64,000 bases of DNA, taken from positions 21,498,559-21,562,558 of the forward strand of contig NC_089726.1 of the NCBI RefSeq assembly GCF_035083965.1. The letters are read 5' to 3'. The DNA comes from Branchiostoma lanceolatum (lineage: Eukaryota; Chordata; Leptocardii; Amphioxiformes; Branchiostomatidae). This document shows, piece after piece, positions 25,101 through 40,100 of this stretch. The notes beneath the pieces were generated by a model that was not told the origin of the DNA, ran no database searches, and worked only from the letters and a program-made list of their open reading frames with translations. Numbering within the stretch: position 1 is the first letter of the stretch; each line of letters starts with the position of its first letter. Position numbers and translations under genes: made by a program.

Positions 25101-28100
25101 GCAATTTACTGCTTTCAATTGACAGGAATTCATTTCCACTTCTCCATGACACCCTCTCTAAAGCAACTTGAGTCAGATGAGACCAGACACTATCATTACC
25201 GTGAGGAGGTATTGGATTACCTGGTGGATGTCTCAAGTAGTTATAACTCCTTTCACGTCAATTTGCTCCTCAATAGAAAAGCATGATACATTGGACTCCT
25301 TACAGTTGGGGTCCTTAAGTCTATATTGAAAGCACCAAGATAATTGTTAGAAGAAGAAGAGGGTTTGGGTAATATTCAACATGTTGAAAGTACGTTTAGC
25401 TATATGAATAATGGTACTCCACATTGAGATGATAGCCGAAACTGTCGAAGACATGACAGTGTTTGAATTTACACATCTTATGTCAGTTTAAAGAATCAGT
25501 ACAGTGACTATTGATTGATTGAAAAAATACGGACAATGGACAGAATATTTATTTGCAATTGACATTCGCACACAAGATTCACACACAAATTCATTAGCTG
25601 GAGGAGTTTTTCGGATAGGTTAGAGTTAGGCTCGCGGTAGGGTCAGGTCAATTTTCTCATCTTGTTGAAATTATCATTCAGATTAGAATTCAAATGTCTG
25701 AACGAAGCCAAAAGGGTGTTACATATAGATGCAATCTCATGTGGACACCTGGTTTCACAGCCTGAGGCTAGAATTGATTTAGCACCACGTGTTGGATAGG
25801 ACATGTCTTAAAGCTAAAGCCAGACATCCATATTCAAGTCAGTAGAATTAATGAAGGAAGATCTCTTTCAGTCCCGGTGGAATCAGTGATATATGTCTTC
25901 GAACGCTTGTCAAACGCGCGGCCCTACGTACCATCAGTCACTTGCGGCCGTCAGTCATAATCGACTGTTACTCTTGTGCCTTTCGATGGACTTCTTTTGC
26001 AAGTTGAACAGTTATAGCCAGAGTTTTTCTAACCAAAACAAAAAATGAAGAGAGACAACTTTGAGTCCAGTTGAAATTATCAATACAATGTAATCTTAGT
26101 ATTCCGAAGCTCAGATATACGCGAGGTAAGCACAATTACTTGCCACCGTTAGTCAAAAGGCCGGTTGCCAAACCCGATTTAGGACCTTCCAATGAAAATC
26201 ACGTCTTTCAAATTTAACCGTATGTTGGATGGAAACTGCTCTTAACTAAAGATCGACTTGCTTTGAGTCAGCAAAGGGGAGTTGTAGACTTACATCAGAA
26301 AAGATAAGATACGTTACATTTTCATCATCACCATCATCATCATCATCATCATCATCATCATTATTATCATCATCATCATCATCGCAGCTTTCATCTGTCG
26401 ACGATGCGGGGCCCCGCTGCTTTCCACGCTCTAAGAAGACACGTCTATTATTCACTGAATGGGTATGTTACCGAAAGGGTAATGAGAAAAATTACTTCCT
26501 GATCCAACAGAGCTTCCAGACATCTTAGGGAAATTGCTCTGAGACTGAAACCAAACCTGACCATTAAAACCTAATCTAGTAATACACACTCCAGGACATC
26601 CGTAGAAAATCGCCATTTGAGATGTAGGCTATTAGCGAACATAAAGAAGCTATACAGGGGACAGTTCCTGATACCTACCTGTTTTCGAATGAGATGGAAC
26701 TAATCCAGAAGCATCTTATGCCATAAAATTAATGAGCGTCACAGTTAATTGTTAATCCTCCACAGCAACGAGACAATTAGTACACTTAGAAACCATCGAT
26801 CGGGCAGATGGATCGGAACGTGCTACTGATGTGCAGTTAAGTTTGGTGCTTCACGCCGAAATGACCGTCTGCTCTAAATTAGTTTTGGTCAAAGTCTTTA
26901 AAGCAATAGCAGTGGTCATAATGTCTACAGCATACAAAGACAGACTTTTTTTCACTGTTAAATCTAGTTTATGAGTTGTGAAAGATGCAGGGACTGTCAA
27001 CAGCTGGAATATTCATAATGTAGGATGTCGTTTTTAACCATTTCCGACCAAAAACTGCACATCAAAAAGGTATATGTAGTCTTCCAGCTGAAGGCATGCT
27101 TCGTTTCGAAGCCATGGTTGATTTTGCATCAGAAAGATGACCAGGCAGAGCTAGTCTCTCCTCAAACATTGGTAGTGTGTCGCCACAACTCGATACTCCA
27201 CACAATCGTTAGTGTCCTGTAGTGACTTAAAAGTTTTTGACAGAAATTCATTGCTGACCTTGTGAAGGTCGGTGAGTGATTTGTCTGCTACAGCCGCGTG
27301 GTTCGACGAAGATGAATTGTCACGATCAATTCGCGTCTTAAGGCCCCCAGTCCACTAGACGGCCACCTATATCGAATTTGTCTAATCCTTAATTTCATAA
27401 TTGGAATGTCATGCAAAGTGTTAAAGTATAGCTGAAAAGAGAACAAAAGACACCAAGTCAAAGCGAAAAAAAATTCGTTTTTTATCTATGAAATTCGTGT
27501 AGCGCTCTGTTAAATTTTAGGTCGCTGAGAGCGCGCGGCGAGAGCGCCGTCCTAGTGGAATAAGGGTATAACGGATGGCAGCTGATATTGAATGTATGAT
27601 ACATGCTGTCTTAGGTTGGTACATTTTCACAGCGGAGTACCCACACTTTGGGCGAACAAAAATGGTTTTCATTCAATGTTTTATAGTTACTTGGTCAATC
27701 GGTCTCTTCATGCCAAACTTTACAGCCATCCAAGTTTCCAAACCTCGAGACCATTGACAAATTGTTTTGGGACCGGAACGACTCCTAGCTAACACCTAGC
27801 TTAGATTACAATCACAAATATCAGATTGAATGTAGGACTTTATCATTGTTGAGGCAAGGGATCTTTGCCTCAACAGATCCCTTGAAATTCGCAACAAATG
27901 TGCCGTCAAAAGTCAAGCCTTGTTAGCTTTGGCTCGCTCCCAACGTCCGCTAGCCGCGGCCGCCAACAACACTCCGGTTGAACCGTCCCTTCTAAATGGG
28001 CTTTGCGTCATATTTTACTGTAACAGCAATAGGTATGCCACTATCCCAACAGCATTCTGGCATCGACTGTCCTTTGTTTCAGATTTACATCTACTAAAGC

Positions 28101-31100
28101 CTCGTCATTTCATTGTGTACCGCGCGCGCTTGAACGACCTGAGACGCCCCCCCCCCCCACCCCCACGATCTTCTATGTTCCCTAATCTCCCGGAAGCAGA
28201 ATCTGGTTGTTCGCCACAAATATTGATCGCCCAACTTCCGGAGGTCGGTGAGTGACTTGTCTGCGACAGTCACCTGCCGTAGGTGATGATGAAGTATAGA
28301 TGGATGTGACAGCCAAAGTACTGATGCTGGATAACTTGTCCCTTATCATTGATGCCCCTTCCGCGTTTCATTAAAGAGATAGAGGGAGAACAGTCCCTGA
28401 GAGCGACGTACGTACGAGTAGAAGCATTGTACTGGCGTTGCTGCTTGTTGCATGTGAATTAATCAAACTGATGACTTGCTTTTATACTGACGACTGAGAC
28501 ACAATAAACTACGCTCGCAGGTAGTTTAGATATGACGTTGTTTCTAATGGATGCTGGGACACTTTTTTTTACGAACTCGATCAGTGCAGGGCCGCAGGGG
28601 GCCACTAATCTAAGCACTGAACTAATTGTTACTGTAGCAGCATCTCTTCTGAAGTTTAAAAACAGGAAATTGAGATTGGAAACATTCAACGAGCTTAAAG
28701 AAGAACCTGAGAAATTCATGTTTGTAATTAATTTGAGTATCCGTGGAATTGCAACAGCCGAGTTGATATCCGATGGTACTTACCTGCCGCGCACTACAGA
28801 TGAAACTTAATAGAATCAGAAAGCAGCGAAAGGAACGACTTCACATAGTGCTGCAGTATACATGTGCCTTGTAGCTTCTTGTATTGTATATTGTATATTG
28901 TATATTGTATATTGTATATTGTATATTGTATATCAAATTGTATATATCAAATCAAATCAAATCTGTAGATGAGACAGCTTTCTTTGTCCAGTGTCTTAAA
29001 ATCAAGAACCCGAACATTTGACCACGAAGCGATAACAAATAAAATATTAGAGCAGTAAATAGCTTGATCACGTCTGTAACTCATCACGGTGAAAATGTAA
29101 AAGGTTTTGCACCACAGCAACAGTCGAGTTTCCGCATCGACATTTCAGCTGATGTGGGCTGCCTTCATCAGGGTGTAATGACCCCTGCTGCTCCGGTCAG
29201 ATAACATGAGGCGTTCCCACTATCACAACAACTACTAGCCCTTCTGTACATTTCCCTGATCAGTTATCTCAACCCATGTCGAAAGGAGAGTTGTGTAAGC
29301 CGCTCATACCTCAAGTAATATGTTTAATCGGTGTTATCACCACTAGCCCTCGCCGACACGGCATCTGTGAGATCGACCATTTCCTATCACTATGCTCACT
29401 TCCTGTGTAAAATGAGTTGTGCCCTTTATTTCATTCTCGACTGCTTGCAGACGATAAGACTTTCTGCTTGTGTGGTTACAAATTCATGGTACGAGTATAT
29501 CATCACGCCTTTCAAACAGATTTACGAAATAGTTCGTTGCCTCTAGTAGGTAAGTGCTATCTTCCTGAACTGAAACCGCTCAATGTAGTGTGTGTCGGTT
29601 TAGTACGCTTCATCAAACGTTTGTGTGTATGTATATATATCCGATTGAAAATGAAATGTGATGTAAATCTTCTGTGTCATCGGGTAAGTGAGGTTTGACC
29701 TCCCCTGCCTAATTACATATCAAACCCCATTTGCACCCTAAATGTGATGTGGGACAAACGCGGTGAATCGGTTTGAAAATGGTTGTACGGCTGCTGACTC
29801 TATCAGTGTGTATCAGTGAATAAATATATCCTACAGAAGAAATCGTAGGTAAAGGAGGATCTTAGTTAGTAGTCACAGCACGTATCCTATTCGTCAATGA
29901 CATCAGTATATCTCTCATGACATGCTCGCGAATTTCCCTGAAATTGTCTTCTCGGGGTTTATTTTACGGTATTTACGCTCATGCTTAGATAGATCTAGAT
30001 AAGGGTAGTCGTTGCATCTTTGTTGACAATTTACCCGGTTGCAGATGAACACCCGGTTGATGTATCCTAGGGGCTTGGGTCTAGTATTATCATTCTGGTT
30101 TATTTCCAAGACATCACTGTCAACTTGTCACATTTGATCAAAACCAGCTGTCTTTCTTCTTTTAGTTGTATGATGACTCCGTTCTATTGTGATTGCTTTG
30201 CCTTTGCGGCAATCTTTCTGAAGACGTTCTCCTGTATACTTGATAGTTTTTATGACTTACATAAGATGGAGTGACAAAACACCTGGGCCCTACATGGCCA
30301 AGAACCGCTAGACATCGAAAAGCTTTGAGTCTGACAAGGGAGGGGTTCCTCCAAAGGAGTGATAACGCCCTGGAACGATGATGACATAACCTGAAAATGT
30401 ATTCTATTTATTTGTTTGCTTGTCTGTTTGTTTGTTTGTTTGTTAGCATAAAGAATGTGGTTATTGGCTTCTTATTTCCATTTGATTAATCGTTGGAAGT
30501 GTATAAGTTTGTAGATGCATGGTAAACTTCCATGTGACATTGAATATTGGGTGTGGTCCGTTTTTTTATAGATATTGAAATCATCATGATTCCGTTGAGC
30601 TGACCTTTGTTTATCAAATATTAGCTGATTAGTCCAAGAGCAGTTTGTGTTTAATAAACCAGTCCAGCTAGGGCACAGTGGTCCAAGTCTAACACGGCCT
30701 CATATCGGAAAACAGGATTATTTTTACCAAGACCTTTGCTTCTGCCTTTGACATGGATAGAGAATTCAAACATCCCTAATTACAGTTAACCTTTATTTTC
30801 TACAAAAAAGAGAAGATACACTACTGCACGCAGGAAAACATACAATACAATTGCAGCTCAATACTCTTGTGGCACCGGCGAGCGTCATATATTTCCCTCA
30901 CGATTACCATTCGGAAGGATTCCCCTCATCACAGCAACTATACTATGACTTATTCAGCTCATGAAAGAAAAGTGGGAAAACTGCAGAAATGGCGGCAAAG
31001 TTTGAAAAAAAGTGAATACTTTATTTCATTATGTTTTATTCTATTTTATCTTGTTTTGCTCTATCTTAGATAAAGAATTTCATTCGTGGTTTGCTTTATA

Positions 31101-34100
31101 TAATTTCTTGTTTCATTATTTGTTCAATTTAATTCCTTATCTTTATTATACATGTGATTTGATTTTGATCAGTTTCATTTGATCTTATCTCATTTTCTTT
31201 TAATGGTTCGACTGGGCTTCTCAAGCTATTATCATTGACTAATAAATCAACCTTTGAGTTCAGAACAGATGAAAGCATGTAACTTCAAAATTGTGTCTGG
31301 ACCGTGCACTGATCTGCAATATACCTTAATATGCTTTGAGGATAACTGTTGATCTTTACAAACAATCTTCTCAAACAGTCACTTTCATGTTTCTTTGGGA
31401 GGACCGATGTAGGAGTCTAGTAAATTGCTTTAACTCTAGTGAGATATATTCTGTGTAGAATGTACGTTAATAATACCTGACAGACATGCATATAGCTTTG
31501 ACGTGCTTTTCCATTGGCGTAAATGATCTAGACCTATGGTCTGCTCGTTGTGCCGGATGTAATACATCATCTATGAGAAGAAACTTGCAGCGACTAAGGC
31601 TATTGAATAGCGTATATTTGTGGCTGTATGATTGGCAGATCCAAGGTCAGCCTTTCCATGAAGGCTCGGGTTTTGACAGAGAAGGTAGTTGACCTTGAAT
31701 GGTGTTGATGAAGTAATTTTCACGCACATCCTTATCCCGGGGCTCATGTGCTTAAACGCTTAGATATGGTATTTTGTCATAAGCCAGTATCAACGCTTTC
31801 AGGCCGACGCATTCAATTAAAGTCAACTGTCACTATCTTTCTTTCGGTTACATAGTTCTGAACCATTCTTGATCTACCCTTGAGGTAGTTTAAGTACAGA
31901 AATAAGTACGTTCCTCCATGCATAGCTCGGAGTACTTGTTGTGATAGTTCTGGTGGATTAATTGCCTTTGAAATGTGATGTCAACTCTTAAGATTCCGAC
32001 AAGTACCCGAAGAGCGTCACGTTGACAAGGTCACTTTAAGAGGTCCACTTATGCATCACCAGTAATCCCCGAGGTATGCACACTTGCGTTCCAGACATTC
32101 TTGACAAGACTTCTATAACATTTTTTAATGTGGCGGTCTATGGGTACCCGTTTGAATTATGACCGTTGCAAAAGTGGCGAGTGGTTTATATTTCGAATGT
32201 AGTACTTGGCTGTGCCTACTGGATATCAAGAAGAGCACTGTTGGCTGGTCACTGCTTATTCTGTTTACTAGATCTTTTATTTTATTGGTCAGTGAAAGTA
32301 ATTTCCATGTTGTAAGCTTATTAAGAAGTTATGGGTAGTGAAATCCCAAATCAAATATTGCTCATTGTATATCAATATCTTCAAAATTCCACTCAGCCGA
32401 CCTGAACTAAGGAATATTGATTTTAATATTTTCCAAAGCTCAAAATTCAACCGTTAAGTGTCAGTTGTTCTCTTTCAATAAACACGTTTACAGCTCAGAT
32501 AGGACGCAGTGGCACAAAACAATTACACGTCTACCGCCATAGATATCATGTTTTCTACCTTGAAATCTTCTTCGGGTTCTCCGATATTATCGTTTTGAAA
32601 TTGATTTCAAAGAGTTGACGAAATTCTCCGTAACAGCAAGTAGCCCAAAGCGTACATAAATGTGTTTTTGTATTGCATACCCGATAAACCGCCGAATGGA
32701 GTACCACACCAGGTTTGTACTGAAGAGTACAAGCTGTATATCCGGACAGATCTACTAAACCCTACTCTTTTCGTTAAGTGCGATGTGTTCTTTAACGTGA
32801 TCGAAGTGTGGCTCTCCCTATCCGAGGGACGTCCAAACCGAAGCTAGGTACTCATCTTCATCCGAGTGAAGTGAGGAAATTTGTGTTAAATATCTTTCCC
32901 AAGGCCACAACGTCAACTTGGCATGTCAGTGGGTTCGAAATCAAAACCTGTTGCTTTGGGGCGAACACCCCGCCATTATCTGCCACCCTGCCACGTAGTC
33001 CATGAAATTTGTTCACCAGTGCTGACCAACCAATCATGAGGTGTCCTTGAAATTTGCAGCTCGTCTCCGTTATCTAGTCGTTAATTTTCCTCTGTCGACG
33101 TTGACTTTGAGCCAAGATTAGTTTTATTGGAAAATGGATTATCTCCAGAGATATGTGATAAGTTTAGAAGTCCAAAGAAAGGAAGGCTCCACCTTAGGTA
33201 AGGCGATAGTAAACAAGCTGAATGAATCGCGAAATACATCAGACTTTGCTATTGATATTTGGCGTGGATTAGTGTAAATTGCTCGGTTCCAGTGTGTATA
33301 AATCCAAAATGGCCTTCCTATATTACACGGGTTTATTTGAGTTCGTTTCAACTTCATGGGAAGAAAACTTTTAAATGTTAACTCGTTGAAAAGCAGCATT
33401 GATTGGAACGCAATGTAAGGATGTACAAATTTGCTTACATGGATGACAACCTCTGGTCACTGCAAAATATGTGAAAGCGTGCGAAAAAAAGGTTGGTATT
33501 TGTCAAGAAATCTAAGTGATCAGGAAGGCTAAACTTACAGAACATGGTATACCAAACTATAATTTAGAAAAATTTCTTTTTTTTTCGCATTTCCTTGGAC
33601 TTTGGAAAATTATACCATGGCTAGCAATACGTTTTGTGCAATGAGTAAGTCATTAGTCTAAGAAAATTAGTACATTTTATTATAGGAAAAGAGCCATTGT
33701 ATGGCATTAGTATCCGTTCTCCGATATTTTTTGTACTTGCTCATTTCGCTGCTTCTTTGTACGATTTACAGCATGATCGCAAACATTTCTTTTGGAAATG
33801 GGAATCGGTGCGCGTGAAGATATCATCCTATGATCAAGTCAGCGTGGTCTAAACGCCGTTAATCGCGTTATGTTGTTTCCCGTCGTAACATGTTCCCCAC
33901 AATGGTTCTCTGTACGCCTCAGCGCCGGAAAACTTCAAAGTAATACACGTTTTGGACACAATCCAGACAATGTGTTGATCAAAGACGTTACGCAAGAACA
34001 GTTGCCAGTAAAAGCACCATGAGACACACCAAATTAGGAACTTAAGAAACAGCAAGAAGGAGGAAGCTGTGTATGCAGTTACGCGGGTGTAAATTGACAA

Positions 34101-37100
34101 ACTCTAGCTCCTTTGTAGCTTGATTCGGTTGATTTGGACTGGTGTTTGCATTGATGACTCAAATTACTAAATTACGTTGTTGGATTTCGTGATATGTGAT
34201 ATTAGATCACAGAGATGAGATTCGTGTTACTCAATTATGTGGTTCTCCTAAAACACGTGATCACCATCTAACGTCCTATCCAAGGGAACTCCCTAACCGA
34301 AGCTAGGTACGATTTAGTTTTTCCACCTACGTGAAGTGAGGGGATTCGTGCTAAGTGCCTGTCCCAAGGGCACAACATCGGGACATGCCTAGGGTTTGAT
34401 TCCGTACCCTTTTGATTCTGGGCCAAACACTCCAACTATTACGCTATACGACGATTGCATTAGTGAGACGACTGGGTCCACCGCCATCAAAAAGTGTGCG
34501 CTTGCGTTTATGTTGACCTAAGACGTAACTTTCATTACTTGTCAGGTAAAGAGCTGAAATATATGCAATACACACGTATCTCCTTAATTGATATAAACGT
34601 CTTCTAAAATCTTTATATATCTAAAGCAATGAACAAGTAGGCAAAGTATGGAAACAAGTTAAGGCTGACTAGAGAAGTACTTCAACAAGTATGAACCAAT
34701 TAGCATCTTGCCTGTAGTCTGCCTTGTCACCCCAAACTTCGTTCAAAGCCAACTATATGTGGATCAATCCAGGGCCATACCAGGGCACTCATCATATCCA
34801 TGAGGCATGAACACAGCTACATGTAATTATGGGCAATCGTTGTGCAGCCACGAGCGCATAAGTGCAAGGTTTATTGATAGACGTATGACCCTAGATTGAC
34901 CCACAGTGGATTCAACCCCGCGGAAAGAAAGGTTTACAATTCACCCCGCTGAAAAGCAGCATGGAGTACACGGAAATACCTTGTTGCTCGTCATATTAAA
35001 CATATTCGGTGCTCTTTCACTGTGCAGGAAAACATCAAAGTAAGACACAAGTTTAGGACACAATTCAGAAAACGTATGGATCAAGGATGATATTCAAGTA
35101 CCGCGCAAAGAAATGCTGACTTCTTTAAACCTCCTCAACCTTTTTGATAACATGTAAACAATGAATAGACAATGTATCCATGAATATGTGTTCAATTAAA
35201 GTTAATTTTCCATCGGATTTGTTTTTGATACGTTTCTGAGAAAGAGTCCGTAAAGTATGGGAACAAAGTCAGGGCTGACCATGCGCCAAAGAACCGCTTC
35301 AACAACTAAGTGAAAATCTGCCTCCTGCATTTACGTAGTTTCAGAGCCCCGAGGGTCATGTAATTACCGGGAATCGGTTTGAAGCTACGAACGCCAGAGA
35401 GTTAAAAGGGATACGATTCATTGATTTGTCCAAGGCTTTCGATAAACCGAAAACCTTTAAGATACATACGTGTAGGTATAGCACACCTACCTACCTACAT
35501 GTACCTACCTAGTCCCTTGACCTCCGGGTCGTTGGGGGGGGGGGGGGGGGGGGGGGCTAACACTTAACGACAGGCAGTAAATTTCTAGCGAGGTCCAATC
35601 AAATGGCTGTTAGCAGGTCACCGAACGTCACCGACAATTAGCCAATGACGGCCAACAAAGCCAGTCCTTTAAAATGCAAAGTAGGCAATTAACGCCAATC
35701 TACTGGCACGCGATGGGCAAGAAGGAATATTTCACACCCTTTGTCCGTCGATTACTGGTTCATTGTTAATAGCGGCAATACATTACGAAGTAACTTTTCG
35801 TGTGACTTGCAGCACATGACTTTTAATCCTGCTTATGTAGAGCAGAACTACGCACTGAACAAGTTTTAAACATCGACACGAACTGACTACACAACGCCTT
35901 ATATTTGATAATGCAGTATAGCCATAACGCCACGCTTCGGAGAGAGCATTTTAGTATCTTTAGCATGGTTAAAGTTCTAAGCTGTAGCACTTCGTATCAT
36001 GCATTTTCTTTAAATTTTATGTATGGAAATAATGTTTGGTGATAGACAATGTGACATACAAAACTTAACATTTATTGCCATCAGAAAATACAGGGAAGTA
36101 ATGTCGCTTTCGTGTTTGGCTGACAATAGTCTGCGCCTGTATAGATTCAAAGAAAGGTAAGTATACAGTGTCGAAGGAAAAACAAAACTAGATGCATAGG
36201 TAATACATAATATAATAAACAAAAGCGGGTTTATCGGCTCTTTTGAATAATGCCATATGCCTGCGACTGGCCCATCCCAGCGTCATGGCCGGTGAATCAA
36301 AGACGCGCCGCTGTCGCACTCTGGATTCGTTCTTAGGTGACTTTGCCGGAAAATCCGTTCAATGTCTTCTCACGCCGGCAGTCGGTGATTTGGGGCCTCA
36401 CAATGTGCCACAAAATCCTGACCCAAGACCAGCTTGGACTTGATTTCCCTCCATTTCTGTACGCGGCCCGTCTTTGAGAGCTTGCTTTTGGTGGGAAATG
36501 TTGGGTCGACTCGAAGACTTTCACCCTCGTCGGGATCTATTCCCTCCCGCAATGACCGCTCTATTAGCGCTAGTGCAGCGCCATTGAAGCTGTAAAACTT
36601 CATCTCTTCAGTCTCTTCGCGTTTTGGTGGTGAAAGTTAACTTTACAAACTGATAGATCTAGATCTAGATGTATACGTATGGAAGTAGTGGGAATAACAA
36701 CTGAAAGGCGCTTGGTTTGAGTTGATGACATTCACATAAGACCAGGGGTGTTAACAAGCCAAAACTCGACCGTCATTGGCTAATTGTCGGTGACGTTCGG
36801 TGACCTGCGAGCAGCCATATGATTGGACCTCGCTAGAAAGTTACTGCCCGACATTTAGTGTACACGGGGGGGGGGGGAAAACAAGGTAGCACACAGGGTA
36901 CGGTAAGTAAATTTACCTTCCAGAAAGGCTATATTGGACTGCTATTACCGCGCGTACCGGAGTAAATTCTGCTTTAGACCAAGTGAAATTTGTGGGTACC
37001 ACAAGGCTACATATTTGGACCCCTGTTGTCAGTAACATTGCTGATGATCCATGGTCTAGATTTGTCCAGTCTGATTTAGAGAATGCATATGGCATGTTTA

Positions 37101-40100
37101 TCAACCGGATCTGCTAGGAAGGTGACATCTGCATAGCCCTTATTAGGAAGACCATCAAATGCTTCCCTGTGGTTTCTGTGGCAAACGTTAGCAATCAGAG
37201 CAGCAAATAGACCAACATGTGGCGTGTAGGAGTCGATAGATATACGCATTCTAACTACATGCCTATTTTGAACCAAACCGTCTTTTTTGAACAACATCAT
37301 TCTTTTGTCAGTAGGTTAAACTAGGTTTATAAAGAACTTAAAAACGATGTTGAGCCGGTGGACAAACTGCACCTCTGGCTCCGTGAAGAGTTTCACCAGG
37401 TTGGAGAATCACTGGATGACGTTAACAACTTGAAGGTTCTTCATTCACAACCAAGACATACACTCACAACCGACGCTTCTGTGACCGTGTGGCACCTTCC
37501 TCAGGGCAATACCGACCTGTACTATTCCACACTGCACGCTAGCTATATATAGGTGTCACTGCTTACAATACGATCCCAAACTTAAAGTACTGTCACACAT
37601 ATAATAATGATTATTGCCATGTACAAAAATAAACATATCTATAGCTAACAACAATTGAATAAGGAAGATAACATTGTCAGATGCTTCGTAAGAATACAGC
37701 CCCAATCGTGCCTAAGTCTATATCCCCCTCATTACCCCAGACAACAGCCATTAGAACACCTTTTATCCGGTAATGTAGAGGCACATTAAGTCCACACACC
37801 GTTACTACATGGCTTTACAAGTCTCTTAAGAACAATTTTCCACACGGGAGCCGCCAGACGTTCGTCTCGAGAAATAATACGGCTGTCAAACTCACACTCT
37901 TTCACCTAGGGTACTGGTGCATTAACTTCAGAGGAAGGTGGGGATAGAGTGCATTAGACACTCTGGGATAGTATTTGGAACTCCTTATCCCGACAGACAT
38001 TAATGTAGCACCTTGACTTGACTTACCTGACTTCTGTCGGGTGCCATTGTAGCACCTAATGTATCTACATTAGATCTAGACACGCCTGGAATAAAAGGTG
38101 AAGGCCTCAAAGATGTCGCAGAGTTTGAAGTTGTTCAGTTCTTACTTCAATCCCCATTACTCTTTAATGTAAAGCTACATTGAAGAAGAAACGAAGGCAT
38201 CATGGACATCAATCTGAAGAACTTTGGAAAGATATCAAATGAGCGATAACGAAAATTGCAAGCAAATGTAAAGTCTACACATCTAACAACATGAAACAAG
38301 AACTGGATGACAGGAAACAATACGCAAAACCCATCAAATACCAAAACTAAAAGGTCTTTTTTTTAACGCAATACACTCTCTTCTCAACGTTCATGGTATT
38401 CTAAACAAACGGTCAGTCAAAATGGGGCACTATATCTCCAATTATACACCGTGATTTGGCAAATCTTATCCTTGTAGACTTGGCTTTGAGACACAATTGT
38501 AGCAAATTGAACGGCCGCCTTCTTTACGTCTGTGGGATTATTGCGATAGCGAGATCACGACCTATGCACATCATCCGAGAGACCATAACGCTGAAGAATG
38601 AAACAGAACCTTGGTATGATTGACTGTTGCCAGTGGAAGCACCATGAGACGCACCAAATTAGGAAATTTGGGAACAGCAAGGAGGAGGAACGGTGTGTCT
38701 AAAATGCCTATGTACTTACATGGGTGAAAATCGAAATACTCTAGCTCACTTGTAGCTTGATTCGGTTGATTTGGATTCGTGTATGCATTGATGACTCAAA
38801 TGACTAAATTACGTTGTTGAATTTCGTGATATGCGATATTAGATCACAGAGATGAAATTGGTGTTACTCAATTGTTGGGTTCTCCTAAAACACGTGACCT
38901 CCATCTAACGTCCTATATCGAAGGGAACTCCCTAACCAAAGCTAGGTACTCTTAATTGTCCACCTAAGTGAAGTGAGGAGATGTGCCTGACCCAAGGGCA
39001 CAACATCGGGGCATGTCTAGGGTTTATTTCCGTAACCGATTCTGGGCCAAGCACTCCAACTATTACGCTATACGACGATTGCATTCGAGTGAGACGACAG
39101 GGTCCACTTTCATCTAAAATGCGTGCATGTTTTCAAGGGAGAAGCTACAGCTCCGAACCCATAATACTGTACAAAGATGGACGGAAAGCATCTCAAATAC
39201 AGGATTATATATAAATCGTCTACAGAAAGAAGATTACGGGCGCTATGATTGGATGAATTCCATGCCGCCATGATTGAAATGGAGGGATTATGAAATCCCT
39301 GGGTTGCAGTTGCACGATAACATTCAATATCCTCACGACTTCTTTTGTGCGCATAAAAAAAAGCATTAGCAAAAGTGTACAAAGTCGCTATTTTTTAGGC
39401 ATTGGCATGTATAGGGCGAAGATAATTGCCAATTTCAAGAGAAGCAAAAAACAGTTATTATCCACGTGCCCGTGTTGTAGTATTCCTCCTATTAACCATC
39501 GTAATGTATCGGATCTTACATTATGGCACCGGCAATTCTGAGTGACAATTTCACCTTGGAGGACTGACGACCTTGATCTTGAAAAAAGCAAATAAGTACT
39601 TGCGAAGTATGAGTGAGTTATTTGATTTGTTGAGGGTAATGCTGCGCAGCATATAATCACGTATGCAGAACGTAAGTGTTAAGGTTGTGTTCGCGGATTT
39701 AAGGTTAATATCTTGTGATAGGTTCATATAGTTGTGTCCAGAGACATATCGTATACAACGGCCATTACTCTGATGCAACTTTTATATACCAAAGAGAGCG
39801 AAAGAGACTCACCTGTTATAGCAGGCTAATTACTGTATGCACATCACGTCCCTTTATACCTGCTTCTGACAGCATACGACATTGAAGGATCTGCGGCTCT
39901 GTTTGATTTAGATTGAGCTGCTCAATCTAAAGGAAACAGAGGCAGATCCTTCAATATCGTTTGCTGTCGCTACACCGCCCCTCATTTTGTGACTGCAATA
40001 TCTGCGATACATGTAAGGTCAAGATTTAACTCCCAAACTTACAAACTTGTGAAAATAAGACTAATATCTTACACACTGTATAGTTTCTTCATTACTTATT

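Larger units (their letters stand above)
33360..35420. repeat. Diverged tandem blocks within the GPCR intron
   Basis: Several stretches recur in order. Examples are GAAAAGCAGCAT at 33390 and 34949, the CAAAGTAA(T/G)ACAC ... GGACACAAT(C/T)CAGA stretch at about 33935 and 35035, and AAAGTATGG(A/G)AACAA at 34645 and 35252 followed by related text. They look like old, partly overlapping duplications of about 1 kb, and one block is duplicated again at 38625. Confidence 0.5.

Noticed and set aside
26246-26455. Poly-aspartate frame on the minus strand
   Set aside because: Translation of the ATC microsatellite; no conserved flanks or start context.
28532-28810. 92-aa plus-strand frame
   Set aside because: No domain, splice context or compositional signal distinguishing it from chance.
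34392-34404. Plus-strand B-box-like GGGTTTGATTCC, possible tRNA gene
   Set aside because: No cloverleaf or plus-strand A-box in place; it belongs to the minus-strand SINE, whose diverged B-box is nearly palindromic.
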